DNA of 64,000 nucleotides from JAUILA01 sp050289805 (GTDB lineage: Bacteria > Bacteroidota > Bacteroidia > Cytophagales > Cyclobacteriaceae): positions 248,001 through 312,000 of the forward strand of contig JBNKGL010000003.1 in the NCBI GenBank assembly GCA_050289805.1, given 5' to 3'. Numbering within the stretch: position 1 is the stretch's first letter; every line of letters begins with the position of its first letter. Under the pieces are notes generated by a model. The model made no database searches. It worked only from the letters and a program-made list of their open reading frames with translations, and was not told where the DNA came from. Position numbers and translations under genes: made by a program. Shown here piece by piece: positions 53,406-61,693 of this stretch.

Positions 53406-53451
53406 GTGGGGTTGTACCAGTGTGTTTTTTTTACACATTGTGCAACCCCAC
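53406..53451. repeat. Inverted repeat downstream of dnaJ
   Basis: GTGGGGTTG (53406-53414) and CAACCCCAC (53443-53451) are perfect 9-nt arms. Inside, GTGTGT and ACACA can also pair around a run of eight T, so the whole forms an imperfect 20-bp hairpin with the T-run in its loop. A terminator would need the T-run after the stem, so its role (terminator, processing site or transcript stabiliser) is open. It lies between dnaJ and the next gene at 53478. Confidence 0.6.
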
Positions 53452-53477
53452 GTGCATTACTTCCGTATTAAACCATC

Positions 53478-54374
53478 ATGCAGCGTAACGTTTTTTCGTT
53501 TTTGGTAGTCGGACTGTTACTTGGTATCACTCATGGAAATGCCCAGGTAAAAAAGCAGTTCTCGGTAGAAGGGGATAATAAGGTAGAGCAAATCAACCTG
53601 AGATTTTCAGTCAACAGTGGAATTTGCTCCATTAAGGCCGGTGATGGCGATGAAGCCGTCACGGTTTACAGTAATCAGGATTACGACAATTACAATCACT
53701 CTTTCAATAAATCCATCAATGGCAAAGTTGCCATGATCGATCTTTCCCTGGAAGACAAGGTTAATCCGGGATTGAGTCAATCAATCAGTCGCAGTGTCTT
53801 TGGGTCTAAAAAAGATATTGAATCTAATCTGTGGCGGGTTTACCTGAACAGAAACAAAGTATACTCGCTGGATCTGGTGTATGGCATTGGACAAGCAGAT
53901 ATTGATCTCGCCGGTGTTGCTGTCAAGAATTTGAAAGTACAAACCGGTAGCGCAAATATCAATGTAGGATACTTTTCAGACATTGAAAATACCGTGAAAA
54001 TGGATTCTTTTTGCGTGAAAGTTGACATGGGAACCATCGCTGTCAAACACCTGAATCATGCGAAAAGCAAGTTTGTCAAGGCCGACGTAGGATTTGGAGA
54101 TCTGCTCCTCGACATGTCGGGTAAAAATCTCACCTCAAGCACTGTTCATGGAAGTGTTGGTGCCGGGAACCTGTTTATTCTGCTGCCCAGCGAACAAACG
54201 CCCATGATTGTAAAAGTGCATGATTCGTGGCTTTGCCAGGTCAAGCTGAGTAAGAGTTTCCGCCCATATGGTAAAAATACATTCGTCAATGAGGCCTTCA
54301 GTGAAGATGCCGAAAATCTTGTATCCTTTTTCCTGGATGTGAGTATGGGTAATATCGTATTCAAGGAACGTTAA
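53478..54374 (+). CDS. Secreted toast-rack-like (DUF4097/LiaF-type) protein of unknown function
   Basis: A 298-residue protein with a signal peptide (residues 1-22, ending GNAQ). The rest is a repetitive beta pattern (DIDLAGVAVKNLKVQTGSANINVGY, VKVDMGTIAVKHL, HGSVGAGNLFILLP) of alternating short strands, as in the right-handed beta solenoid of LiaF/DUF4097 proteins (toast-rack). These are often linked to envelope stress in other phyla. No exact family is confirmed. It stands alone between the dnaJ hairpin and the ABC transporter genes. Confidence 0.65.
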   Translation: MQRNVFSFLVVGLLLGITHGNAQVKKQFSVEGDNKVEQINLRFSVNSGICSIKAGDGDEAVTVYSNQDYDNYNHSFNKSINGKVAMIDLSLEDKVNPGLSQSISRSVFGSKKDIESNLWRVYLNRNKVYSLDLVYGIGQADIDLAGVAVKNLKVQTGSANINVGYFSDIENTVKMDSFCVKVDMGTIAVKHLNHAKSKFVKADVGFGDLLLDMSGKNLTSSTVHGSVGAGNLFILLPSEQTPMIVKVHDSWLCQVKLSKSFRPYGKNTFVNEAFSEDAENLVSFFLDVSMGNIVFKER

Positions 54375-54512
54375 CCAACGTTCTCATTTTCAATTGGTTC
54401 CTTTTGCGCTCAGCGTCAAAATAAACCGTTGGCCGTAGTTCTTAAAATTTTATTTGTATTCATTGTAATTTCATGGTTGGTTCTAACACTAACAGAACAA
54501 ACAACCTAAACA

Positions 54513-55430
54513 ATGGAATATATGCTTCAAGCAGAGGGCATCACAAAGCGCTATGCCCAACATGTGGCGCTCAGTGATGTGACCCTGAACATACCCACCA
54601 ACAGTATCTACGGACTTCTGGGGCCAAATGGTGCGGGTAAAACAACATTCATTCGTATCATTAATCAGATTATCGAAGCCGATACGGGACAGATCCTCAT
54701 CGAAGGATCACCACTGAATCAGGACCATATTGCCATCATCGGATACCTTCCTGAAGAACGTGGTCTGTATAAAAAAATGACGGTGGGAGAACAATTGGTT
54801 TACCTTGGGCAGCTTCGTGATATGACCAGAAAAGATGCGATTGCTCAAAGCAGGGCCTGGACAAAAAAGCTGAATATCGATGATTGGTGGGGCAAAAAGG
54901 TTGAAGATCTGTCGAAGGGTATGGCCCAGAAAATCCAGTTCATTGCCACTGTATTAAACCGGCCTCGTTTGATTATTCTCGATGAACCTTTCTCTGGTTT
55001 CGATCCGGTAAATGCCAACCTGATAAAGGATGAGATTCTGCAACTTAGAAATGAAGGAAGTACCATCATCTTCTCAACCCACCGAATGGAATCCGTTGAG
55101 CAGCTCTGTGATCACATCGCATTGATCAATAAGTCAAAAAAGATCATGGAAGGCTCTAAGGCGGGCATCAAGAATCAGTATCGGTCCAATACCTATATCG
55201 TGGAACATTCCTCCGCCCTTTCTGCCGGTGGAACCTTGTTTGAAGTTTTATCAACCGAACCGATTGAAAACGAATTAAACCGAACCACCATTCGGATCCC
55301 GGTTTCCAGTAGTCCGAATGAATTACTCCGATACCTAATTAATGAAACTGAAGTGTACGGATTCACGGAAAAGATCCCCAGCATAAACGACATTTTCATT
55401 TCATCTGTAAACGGCGAATCCCATGAATAA
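54513..55430 (+). CDS. ABC transporter ATP-binding protein (exporter type)
   Basis: A 305-residue ATPase. Walker A is GLLGPNGAGKTTFIR, the signature loop is VEDLSKGMAQKIQFI, and Walker B is LIILDEPFSGFDPVN, followed by the switch His in FSTHRM. The C-terminal 85 residues (from about 220) form the extra domain of NatA/DrrA-like ATPases. It powers the permease encoded next (8-nt overlap). The exported substrate may be Na+, a drug or a lipid; this cannot be told from sequence. Confidence 0.92.
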   Translation: MEYMLQAEGITKRYAQHVALSDVTLNIPTNSIYGLLGPNGAGKTTFIRIINQIIEADTGQILIEGSPLNQDHIAIIGYLPEERGLYKKMTVGEQLVYLGQLRDMTRKDAIAQSRAWTKKLNIDDWWGKKVEDLSKGMAQKIQFIATVLNRPRLIILDEPFSGFDPVNANLIKDEILQLRNEGSTIIFSTHRMESVEQLCDHIALINKSKKIMEGSKAGIKNQYRSNTYIVEHSSALSAGGTLFEVLSTEPIENELNRTTIRIPVSSSPNELLRYLINETEVYGFTEKIPSINDIFISSVNGESHE

Positions 55431-56718
55431 GATATTTCTCATTATACAACGCGAATTCACCAGCAGGGTAAAGAAGAAATCTTTTCTGCTAACCACATTA
55501 CTCGTTCCTATCCTGTTTCCCAGTATCATCGGCCTGATCGTTTATTTCAGTCAGAATGAACGTGACAAAGCCGCCGCAGAAACTATTTATGTTCTGGATG
55601 AATCAGGGAATTTTAATTTTGATAATGACGAGGGCGTAACCAAATACGTTGAAGTTGACGGATCTCTTGAAACGGCAAGAACCGCATTTCTGGAATCAGA
55701 TGCATATGCTCTGCTCTATATCCCGGAATATGATGTGGAAAATCCTGGCGGGTTTGAGTTCCTGACTCAATCTTCTGCCAAGGACCCGGTTGTATCCGCC
55801 GTGGAGAACCGACTGGAAGCCATGGTCAAGAACCAGCGACTCGTCAACTACCAGATTGATGAAGCTACCCTGGAAAAACTGAAGGTAAATGTTTCCCTAT
55901 CTCCGCTCAACATCAGCGAGGGAGAAGGCACACGGTCCAATGCCAAGATTAATATTGCCATCGGTTATCTCACCGGATTCCTCATCTACATGTTCATGTT
56001 CGCTTATGGCGGACAGGTAATGCAGGGTGTTATAGAAGAAAAATCAAACAAGATCGTAGAAATTATTATCTCCACCGTGCGACCCTTCCAGCTCATGCTG
56101 GGCAAGATACTGGGTATCGCCCTTGTAGGTCTTACCCAGGTAACCATCTGGATTGTGCTCATGTGGGCGGTATGGACGGGCGTCATGTTCTTTCTCGGCC
56201 CAGAATCAATGCCAGCTGCAGGCGGTATGAACAGTGCCGAGATTGCCGAAGCGGCAAGCAGTCAAAGCAATGAGATTCTCCAGGTGATAGAATCGATCCC
56301 TTTTGTGAAAATCATCTTACTTTTCATATTCTATTTTATTGGCGGATACCTGTTGTATGGTGCATTGTTTGCCGCCGTAGGCTCAGCGGTTGATTCACCT
56401 TCAGAAGCCCAGCAATTCATGTTACCGATCATGTTACCCCTGATCGTCGGTTTTGTTGGGATGAGCACTATCCTGGATAACCCGGACAGTTCGCTGGGAT
56501 TCTGGCTGTCCATGATCCCCTTTACATCACCTATTGCCATGATGGGGAGGATTGGTTATGATGTGCCGCTTTGGCAACTCCTGCTATCGATGACACTTCT
56601 CGTTGCCGGGTTTATTGGTACCACCTGGCTGGCAGGAAGAATCTACAGAATAGGGATTCTCATGCATGGCACAAAGGTTAATTACAAGGTACTGGCAAAG
56701 TGGCTTACTATGAAATAG
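55423..56718 (+). CDS. ABC transporter permease (ABC-2, NatB-like)
   Basis: A 431-residue membrane protein. The first helix (about 21-41) is followed by a large extracytoplasmic loop (about 45-180) and five more helices. VIEEKSNKIVEIIISTVRPFQLMLGKILG is the diagnostic segment of the ABC-2/NatB permease group. A short insert with AEIAEAASSQSNE precedes the last helices. It pairs with the ATPase gene upstream (overlap 8 nt) and ends at a strong terminator. Confidence 0.9.
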   Translation: MNKIFLIIQREFTSRVKKKSFLLTTLLVPILFPSIIGLIVYFSQNERDKAAAETIYVLDESGNFNFDNDEGVTKYVEVDGSLETARTAFLESDAYALLYIPEYDVENPGGFEFLTQSSAKDPVVSAVENRLEAMVKNQRLVNYQIDEATLEKLKVNVSLSPLNISEGEGTRSNAKINIAIGYLTGFLIYMFMFAYGGQVMQGVIEEKSNKIVEIIISTVRPFQLMLGKILGIALVGLTQVTIWIVLMWAVWTGVMFFLGPESMPAAGGMNSAEIAEAASSQSNEILQVIESIPFVKIILLFIFYFIGGYLLYGALFAAVGSAVDSPSEAQQFMLPIMLPLIVGFVGMSTILDNPDSSLGFWLSMIPFTSPIAMMGRIGYDVPLWQLLLSMTLLVAGFIGTTWLAGRIYRIGILMHGTKVNYKVLAKWLTMK

Positions 56719-56738
56719 ATGATGAATAGCATCGATGA

Positions 56739-56774
56739 AGCCGGATCAACTTGTATTGCTGATCCGGCTTTTTT
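56739..56774 (+). terminator. Intrinsic terminator after the ABC permease gene
   Basis: AGCCGGATCA (56739-56748) and TGATCCGGCT (56760-56769) form a perfect 10-bp stem with an 11-base loop, followed by a run of six T. Confidence 0.88.
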
Positions 56775-56804
56775 CGTTTAATTTGTTCCTATTCTTCATT
56801 TTAC

Positions 56805-58019
56805 ATGGCCCAATCACCGCTCACTACTGGATTTGATTTCTCGCAGGATCGCTCGAACCTGAAATGGATCGTGCTGATATTTAGTGTGCTGATTAGCTTC
56901 GGTTCGATCTTTTATACCAATGTGCTGATAGATCAGCTGAAGGAACGGGAAACGCAGCAGATAAAATTATATGCCAAGGCACTCGAATATACCATCAATG
57001 AAACAATGGACCAGGATATCTATTTCGTTACAGACGAGATACTCATCCAGAATAACTCCATCCCGCGAATCCTGATATCAGAAAACGGAGAAATCATCAG
57101 CTATCGGAATATTGATGTTGATTCAAGTCTTAGCACTGCCGATCAGAATAAAATCATTTATGCGGAACTGGAAGAAATGCGTGACGTATATGAACCGATC
57201 GAGGTGGTGGATCGTGACAGTGAAACAAACGAAATCGTCACCATTAATTATGTTTATTACAAGAATTCCTTCCTCCTCACCCAGTTATCCTATTATCCCT
57301 ATGTTCAGTTGTCGGTAATTGCCCTGTTCGGTTTCATCTCCTACATGGCCTTCAACTATTCAAAGGCTGCAGAACAAAACCGCGTCTGGGTCGGGCTGGC
57401 GAAAGAAACTGCTCATCAGCTGGGAACTCCTATTTCATCACTGATGGCCTGGGTGGAATATTTTAAGGAGGAAGCATCGATAAAGGACAAAGCGCTGATT
57501 TCAGAATTGGATAAGGACATCCAAAAGCTACAGGTCATTACCGAGCGATTTTCCAATATCGGTTCGACACCTGTTCTGAAAGAGGTGAATGTTGAGGAAC
57601 TGATCACATCCGTTATTGATTACCTCCGGCCCCGTATTTCACCAAAAGTGGCCATATCGGTTCAGGCACTCACTACGGGAATCACCGCCCAGCTCAACCC
57701 GCCACTTTTTGAATGGGTAATCGAGAACCTTTGTAAAAATGCCGTGGACGCTATGGGAGGCAATGGAGAAATCAGTATCCAGATTATCAAGGGCAGCGAA
57801 GGGCGTGTCTTTATCGACCTCAGTGATACGGGAAAAGGTATCCCCAAATCAAAAATAAAACAGGTTTTTAACCCGGGTTTCACCACAAAGAAGAGAGGCT
57901 GGGGCCTGGGACTTACCCTTGCAAAACGCATCATCGAAAACTATCACCAGGGTAAAATTTTTGTAAAAAGTTCAGAAGAGAATCAGGGAACGACATTTCG
58001 CATCTCCATTTGGGCTTAA
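56805..58019 (+). CDS. Sensor histidine kinase
   Basis: A 404-residue membrane kinase. Two transmembrane helices (about 21-42 and 166-185) enclose an extracytoplasmic sensor domain of about 120 residues. The phospho-acceptor His204 is in KETAHQLGTPISSL, followed by a DHp helix and a GHKL ATPase domain with N box NLCKNAVDAMGG, G1 box DTGKGI and G2 box GWGLGLTLAKRI. There is no receiver domain or response regulator nearby, so it is an orphan. The ligand is unknown. It could act with a regulator elsewhere. Confidence 0.9.
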   Translation: MAQSPLTTGFDFSQDRSNLKWIVLIFSVLISFGSIFYTNVLIDQLKERETQQIKLYAKALEYTINETMDQDIYFVTDEILIQNNSIPRILISENGEIISYRNIDVDSSLSTADQNKIIYAELEEMRDVYEPIEVVDRDSETNEIVTINYVYYKNSFLLTQLSYYPYVQLSVIALFGFISYMAFNYSKAAEQNRVWVGLAKETAHQLGTPISSLMAWVEYFKEEASIKDKALISELDKDIQKLQVITERFSNIGSTPVLKEVNVEELITSVIDYLRPRISPKVAISVQALTTGITAQLNPPLFEWVIENLCKNAVDAMGGNGEISIQIIKGSEGRVFIDLSDTGKGIPKSKIKQVFNPGFTTKKRGWGLGLTLAKRIIENYHQGKIFVKSSEENQGTTFRISIWA

Positions 58020-58036
58020 AAATCCATCCCCTATGT

Positions 58037-58066
58037 TTGGTTTATATATTATTCGGCGTACTTTTG
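58037..58066 (+). promoter_or_regulatory. Consensus promoter of atpD-atpC
   Basis: TTG (58037-58039, within TTTG), a spacer of exactly 19 nt, and TACTTTTG (58059-58066) match the Bacteroidota consensus perfectly. The atpD ATG is 49 nt downstream of the -7 element. Confidence 0.8.
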
Positions 58067-58115
58067 CACTCTGAAATTTCGAGCGAATCATTACACGTAT
58101 CATAAACAGATTATA

Positions 58116-59624
58116 ATGGCGAATATTGGTAAAATTACCCAGGTTATCGGACCGGTAGTGGATGTGAGTTTTGAAGGAGAGAACTCCAAATTACCGAACA
58201 TACTTGACTCCCTTGTAGTAACGAAAGAGAACGGACAGAAGGTTGTACTGGAATGCCAGCAGCACCTTGGTGAAGATCGCGTTCGTACCATCTCTATGGA
58301 AAGTACTGAAGGACTTGTTCGGGGTATGGATGTAGTTGACACCGGAAACCCTATTGAAATGCCGGTAGGTGATAATATCAAAGGACGTCTTTTTAACGTG
58401 GTTGGTGAGGCGATCGACGGTATCAGTCAGCCGGATTGCAAACGCGGTCTTCCGATTCACCGTCATGCGCCAAGATTTGAAGATCTGTCAACTTCCCAGG
58501 AAGTTTTATATACCGGAATTAAGGTGATCGACCTGATTGAGCCTTATTCAAAAGGTGGTAAAATCGGTTTGTTTGGTGGTGCGGGTGTAGGTAAAACTGT
58601 ACTTATCCAGGAACTCATTAACAATATTGCGAAAGCATATTCAGGACTATCGGTATTTGCCGGTGTAGGAGAGCGTACACGTGAAGGTAATGACCTTCTT
58701 CGTGAAATGCTTGAGTCTGGAATCGTGAACTACGGTGATGCATTCAGGCATTCGATGGAAGAAGGAGGCTGGGACCTTTCGCAGGTTGATTTCGAAGCAC
58801 TGAAAGAATCCAAAGCCACATTCGTATTTGGCCAGATGAACGAACCTCCGGGAGCACGTGCACGTGTTGCGTTATCCGGACTTACAATTGCAGAATATTT
58901 CCGTGATGGCGATGGGGAAGGCCAGGGACGTGATATCCTTTTCTTCATCGATAATATTTTCCGATTTACACAGGCAGGATCTGAAGTATCCGCCCTTCTC
59001 GGACGTATGCCATCGGCGGTAGGATATCAGCCGACACTTGCAACTGAAATGGGTGCCATGCAAGAACGTATTACATCCACAAAAAATGGTTCTATTACTT
59101 CCGTTCAGGCCGTTTACGTACCTGCGGATGACCTTACTGACCCGGCACCTGCAACAACTTTCGCTCACCTTGATGCAACAACCGTATTGTCGCGTAAAAT
59201 TTCAGAGCTTGGAATTTATCCTGCGGTGGATCCACTCGATTCTACCTCGCGTATCCTGAGTGCAGAAATTTTGGGTGATGAACACTACGATTGCGCACAG
59301 CGTGTAAAAGAGATTCTTCAGCGATACAAGGAACTTCAGGATATCATCGCCATTCTTGGTATGGATGAACTTTCCGAAGAAGACAAAATGGTGGTTCACA
59401 GAGCACGTCGTGTACAGCGATTCCTTTCGCAGCCATTCCATGTCGCAGAGCAGTTTACCGGAATACCCGGAACACTGGTGGATATTAAAGATACCATTAA
59501 AGGCTTCAATATGATCATGGATGGTGAACTGGATCACCTTCCTGAGATGTCTTTCAACCTGGTAGGTACGATTGAAGATGCCATCGCCAAGGGAGAAAAG
59601 ATGATTGCTGCTGCAAAAAAATAA
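58116..59624 (+). CDS. atpD: F-type ATP synthase subunit beta
   Basis: A 502-residue catalytic subunit of F1. Walker A is GLFGGAGVGKTVLI, and GVGERTREGNDL, the Walker B region ILFFIDNIFRFTQAGSEVSALLGRMPSAVGYQPTLA and the DELSEED region variant (MDELSEEDK) are all present. Length is in the normal range for Bacteroidota (500-505). It makes ATP at the inner membrane. It has a consensus promoter and is followed by atpC after 25 nt; the rest of the ATP synthase genes are not in this window. Confidence 0.97.
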   Translation: MANIGKITQVIGPVVDVSFEGENSKLPNILDSLVVTKENGQKVVLECQQHLGEDRVRTISMESTEGLVRGMDVVDTGNPIEMPVGDNIKGRLFNVVGEAIDGISQPDCKRGLPIHRHAPRFEDLSTSQEVLYTGIKVIDLIEPYSKGGKIGLFGGAGVGKTVLIQELINNIAKAYSGLSVFAGVGERTREGNDLLREMLESGIVNYGDAFRHSMEEGGWDLSQVDFEALKESKATFVFGQMNEPPGARARVALSGLTIAEYFRDGDGEGQGRDILFFIDNIFRFTQAGSEVSALLGRMPSAVGYQPTLATEMGAMQERITSTKNGSITSVQAVYVPADDLTDPAPATTFAHLDATTVLSRKISELGIYPAVDPLDSTSRILSAEILGDEHYDCAQRVKEILQRYKELQDIIAILGMDELSEEDKMVVHRARRVQRFLSQPFHVAEQFTGIPGTLVDIKDTIKGFNMIMDGELDHLPEMSFNLVGTIEDAIAKGEKMIAAAKK

Positions 59625-59649
59625 ATTGAGATTACTTATCTGAATCACT

Positions 59650-59907
59650 ATGTATCTTGAAATAGTTACCCCAAGCGCAAAGGTATTTGAAGGAGAAGTG
59701 GCAATTGTCACATTCCCGGGAACAGATGGCTCGTTCCAGGTGATGAACGACCACGCCCCTATGGTGAGTACGCTTACAGCGGGTAAACTGGTCTATAAAA
59801 ATAAGCAGGGAACCCAAACCACGAATATCACCGGTGGGGTTATGGAAGTTCTACGCAATAAAATTGTTGTTCTTGCCGACGGACTAGCCGATACGGTTCA
59901 GAATTAA
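59650..59907 (+). CDS. atpC: F-type ATP synthase subunit epsilon, short form
   Basis: An 85-residue protein made only of the N-terminal beta sandwich (LEIVTPSAKVFEGEVAIVTFPGTDGSFQVMNDHAPMVSTL). E. coli epsilon has about 139 residues with a C-terminal pair of helices that can block rotation; that part is missing here, as is common in Bacteroidota. The subunit would connect the rotor to F1 but cannot provide the helical brake. It is co-transcribed with atpD and ends at a terminator. Confidence 0.93.
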   Translation: MYLEIVTPSAKVFEGEVAIVTFPGTDGSFQVMNDHAPMVSTLTAGKLVYKNKQGTQTTNITGGVMEVLRNKIVVLADGLADTVQN

Positions 59908-59926
59908 TCTTGACTTTAGTATATTG

Positions 59927-59952
59927 AAAGCCCCTTAACAGGGGCTTTTTTT
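59927..59952 (+). terminator. Intrinsic terminator after atpC
   Basis: AAAGCCCC (59927-59934) pairs with GGGGCTTT (59941-59948) around a six-base loop, with the T-run continuing to 59952. The next gene starts 4 nt later. Confidence 0.88.
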
Positions 59953-59955
59953 GTT

Positions 59956-60708
59956 ATGTTCAAACGCTGTTTTCTAATCGTAATTATTATTTCCTGGTTT
60001 GGCTCTCTTGCGAGCCAGGATAAACCAGGCATCAGTACAGACCGCCCGTCACAGGCACCTTCAACCGGAATTCTCCAACCTGGAAGATTTCAGTTTGAAT
60101 CCGGAATAATGTTCAATTCAATTCAGGAGGCACAGTCATTTTCCTTCAATAGTTTGTGGCGTTTCGGAATTAATGAACATTTTGAATTTCGTGCCTTCAT
60201 CGATTACAGGACGCTAAACCTGCAGCTTGAAGGAGGTGATACAGATCATTCCGGCTGGACGCCCCTCCAATTGGGCACCAAGGTAAAACTGACAAATGCC
60301 AAGGGGTGGGTTCCGGAAACCGCCCTAGTTGCCATGATTGCCCTGCCATCCGGTGAGGGGGTTTTCCAAATCAACAGGCCCATACCGGATCTTCGGATTA
60401 CCTTCTCAAATGATCTTCCGGGAATATTTGACCTTTTCTACAGTATCGGCATATTCTGGACCCCCGAATCATTTAAGCCTATAGAACTTTATACGCTGGG
60501 CACCGGGTTTACACTTTCAGAACGGTGGTGGTCGTTTGTGGAAATCTATGGCTTCTTCCGTAATTTCGGATATTCTCCAAGCCTGAATGGCGGTTTTACG
60601 TGGCTGGCAACTGACTACGTGAAGATAGACCTTACCGGAGGGGTTGACTTTAAAAATGACGGTGGCGGATTTATCAGCACCGGAGCCAGCTTCTTCTTAG
60701 GTAGATGA
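59956..60708 (+). CDS. Outer-membrane transporter-like beta-barrel (phenol MetA degradation family type)
   Basis: A 250-residue protein with a signal peptide (residues 4-20) and the marker sequence STDRPSQAPSTGILQPGRFQFESG, close to the TDRP-type start of proteins named transporter in the Phenol_MetA_deg family. The rest is amphipathic beta strands ending with GGGFISTGASFFLGR, suggesting an outer-membrane barrel. The function is unknown. The start at 59956 lies right behind the atpC terminator. The last 12 nt overlap the end of the convergent gene. Confidence 0.75.
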   Translation: MFKRCFLIVIIISWFGSLASQDKPGISTDRPSQAPSTGILQPGRFQFESGIMFNSIQEAQSFSFNSLWRFGINEHFEFRAFIDYRTLNLQLEGGDTDHSGWTPLQLGTKVKLTNAKGWVPETALVAMIALPSGEGVFQINRPIPDLRITFSNDLPGIFDLFYSIGIFWTPESFKPIELYTLGTGFTLSERWWSFVEIYGFFRNFGYSPSLNGGFTWLATDYVKIDLTGGVDFKNDGGGFISTGASFFLGR

Positions 60709-61008
60709 TCTGCCTTTGAAAAAACGCCGGAAAAACCGTTTTTCAAAGCCCCAGAAAAATCGGAATTGCCCGAAAATTGCCCCGTAAAAAAGCAAAATAA
60801 GATTGTAAAGCGGGAAAATTAAAACATAATAAAGGACACTTAACCAGATACTTCGGGATTCAGGCGGACCAAAGTAGGCAAGGATAGGTTGCTTAATAAA
60901 CAATACTGTAAAGCCTGTACAGGCGAATACCAGAAGAATAATGAACACCCTTACAGTACTCACATTCCAGCGTTTTTCAAGCCTGCCAATCCATCCGGGT
61001 TTTTTCAT
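60697..61008 (-). CDS. Small two-helix membrane protein (DUF6787-like)
   Basis: A 103-residue protein from the ATG at 61008, which overlaps the stop of the upstream pseudouridine synthase gene (ATGA); an ATG 21 nt further upstream is also in frame. It has two hydrophobic segments (about 17-38 and 56-80) and a strongly basic, aromatic C terminus (FWGFEKRFFRRFF). It resembles the small Bacteroidota-specific DUF6787 proteins. No function is known. Confidence 0.7.
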   Translation of the reverse strand: MKKPGWIGRLEKRWNVSTVRVFIILLVFACTGFTVLFIKQPILAYFGPPESRSIWLSVLYYVLIFPLYNLILLFYGAIFGQFRFFWGFEKRFFRRFFKGRSST

Positions 61009-61691
61009 ACTCCCCTGAACATTTGCCAAATCTGATCGTCTGGCAGTGAAGCTGTAATTCGTAAAGGTTCCTTTTTCACAGGATGCGGGATAACAATCTC
61101 ACGTGAGTGCAGGTAAATCCGTGCATCCTTCGATTTGTCGGTTGCCCCATACTTCAGGTCACCTGAAATCGGGCATCCCATTTTTGCCAGCTGTACCCGT
61201 ATCTGATGCGGTCTGCCGGTATCAGGTTTGACCTCAAGCAGATAGTAATCACTGAGCCTTCCGATCAGCTCATAGCTAAGTGAAGACTTCAATGCCCCAC
61301 CGCCCGGTTTATTATATGCCACGGCCTTGTTGGTGTTTGTATTCTTTTTGATCCAGTGGACCAGTTCACCTTTCACCTGGGGCGGCCTGTTTTTCACCAG
61401 TGCCCAATAAACCTTTTCGACTTTCCTGTCACGGAAAGATTCATTCAGACGCTCCAACGCCTTCGAGGTACGGGCAAGGACGACGGCACCACTTACGGGT
61501 CGGTCAATCCGATGCACTATCCCCAAAAATACATCCCCGGGCTTATTATATTTATTCTTGATATAAGCTTTGGCAAGATCTGCCAATGTCTCATCCCCGG
61601 TGCGGTCACCTTGTACCAGCAATCCGGAAGGTTTGTTGACGACAAGGAGATGATTATCCTCATACAATACAGTTTTCGGGGCGAGCGTCAT
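61005..61691 (-). CDS. RluA-family RNA pseudouridine synthase
   Basis: A 228-residue synthase without an S4 domain. VLYEDNHLLVVNKPSGLLVQ at the N terminus, the catalytic Asp in GIVHRIDRPVSG, and the late PDTGRPHQIRVQLAKMGCPISGDLKYG are typical of the RluA/RluC/RluD group. It isomerises uridines in rRNA or tRNA; the exact site cannot be named from sequence. It lies 2 nt after prfC and is coupled to the small membrane protein gene. Confidence 0.9.
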   Translation of the reverse strand: MTLAPKTVLYEDNHLLVVNKPSGLLVQGDRTGDETLADLAKAYIKNKYNKPGDVFLGIVHRIDRPVSGAVVLARTSKALERLNESFRDRKVEKVYWALVKNRPPQVKGELVHWIKKNTNTNKAVAYNKPGGGALKSSLSYELIGRLSDYYLLEVKPDTGRPHQIRVQLAKMGCPISGDLKYGATDKSKDARIYLHSREIVIPHPVKKEPLRITASLPDDQIWQMFRGV

Positions 61692-61693
61692 AA

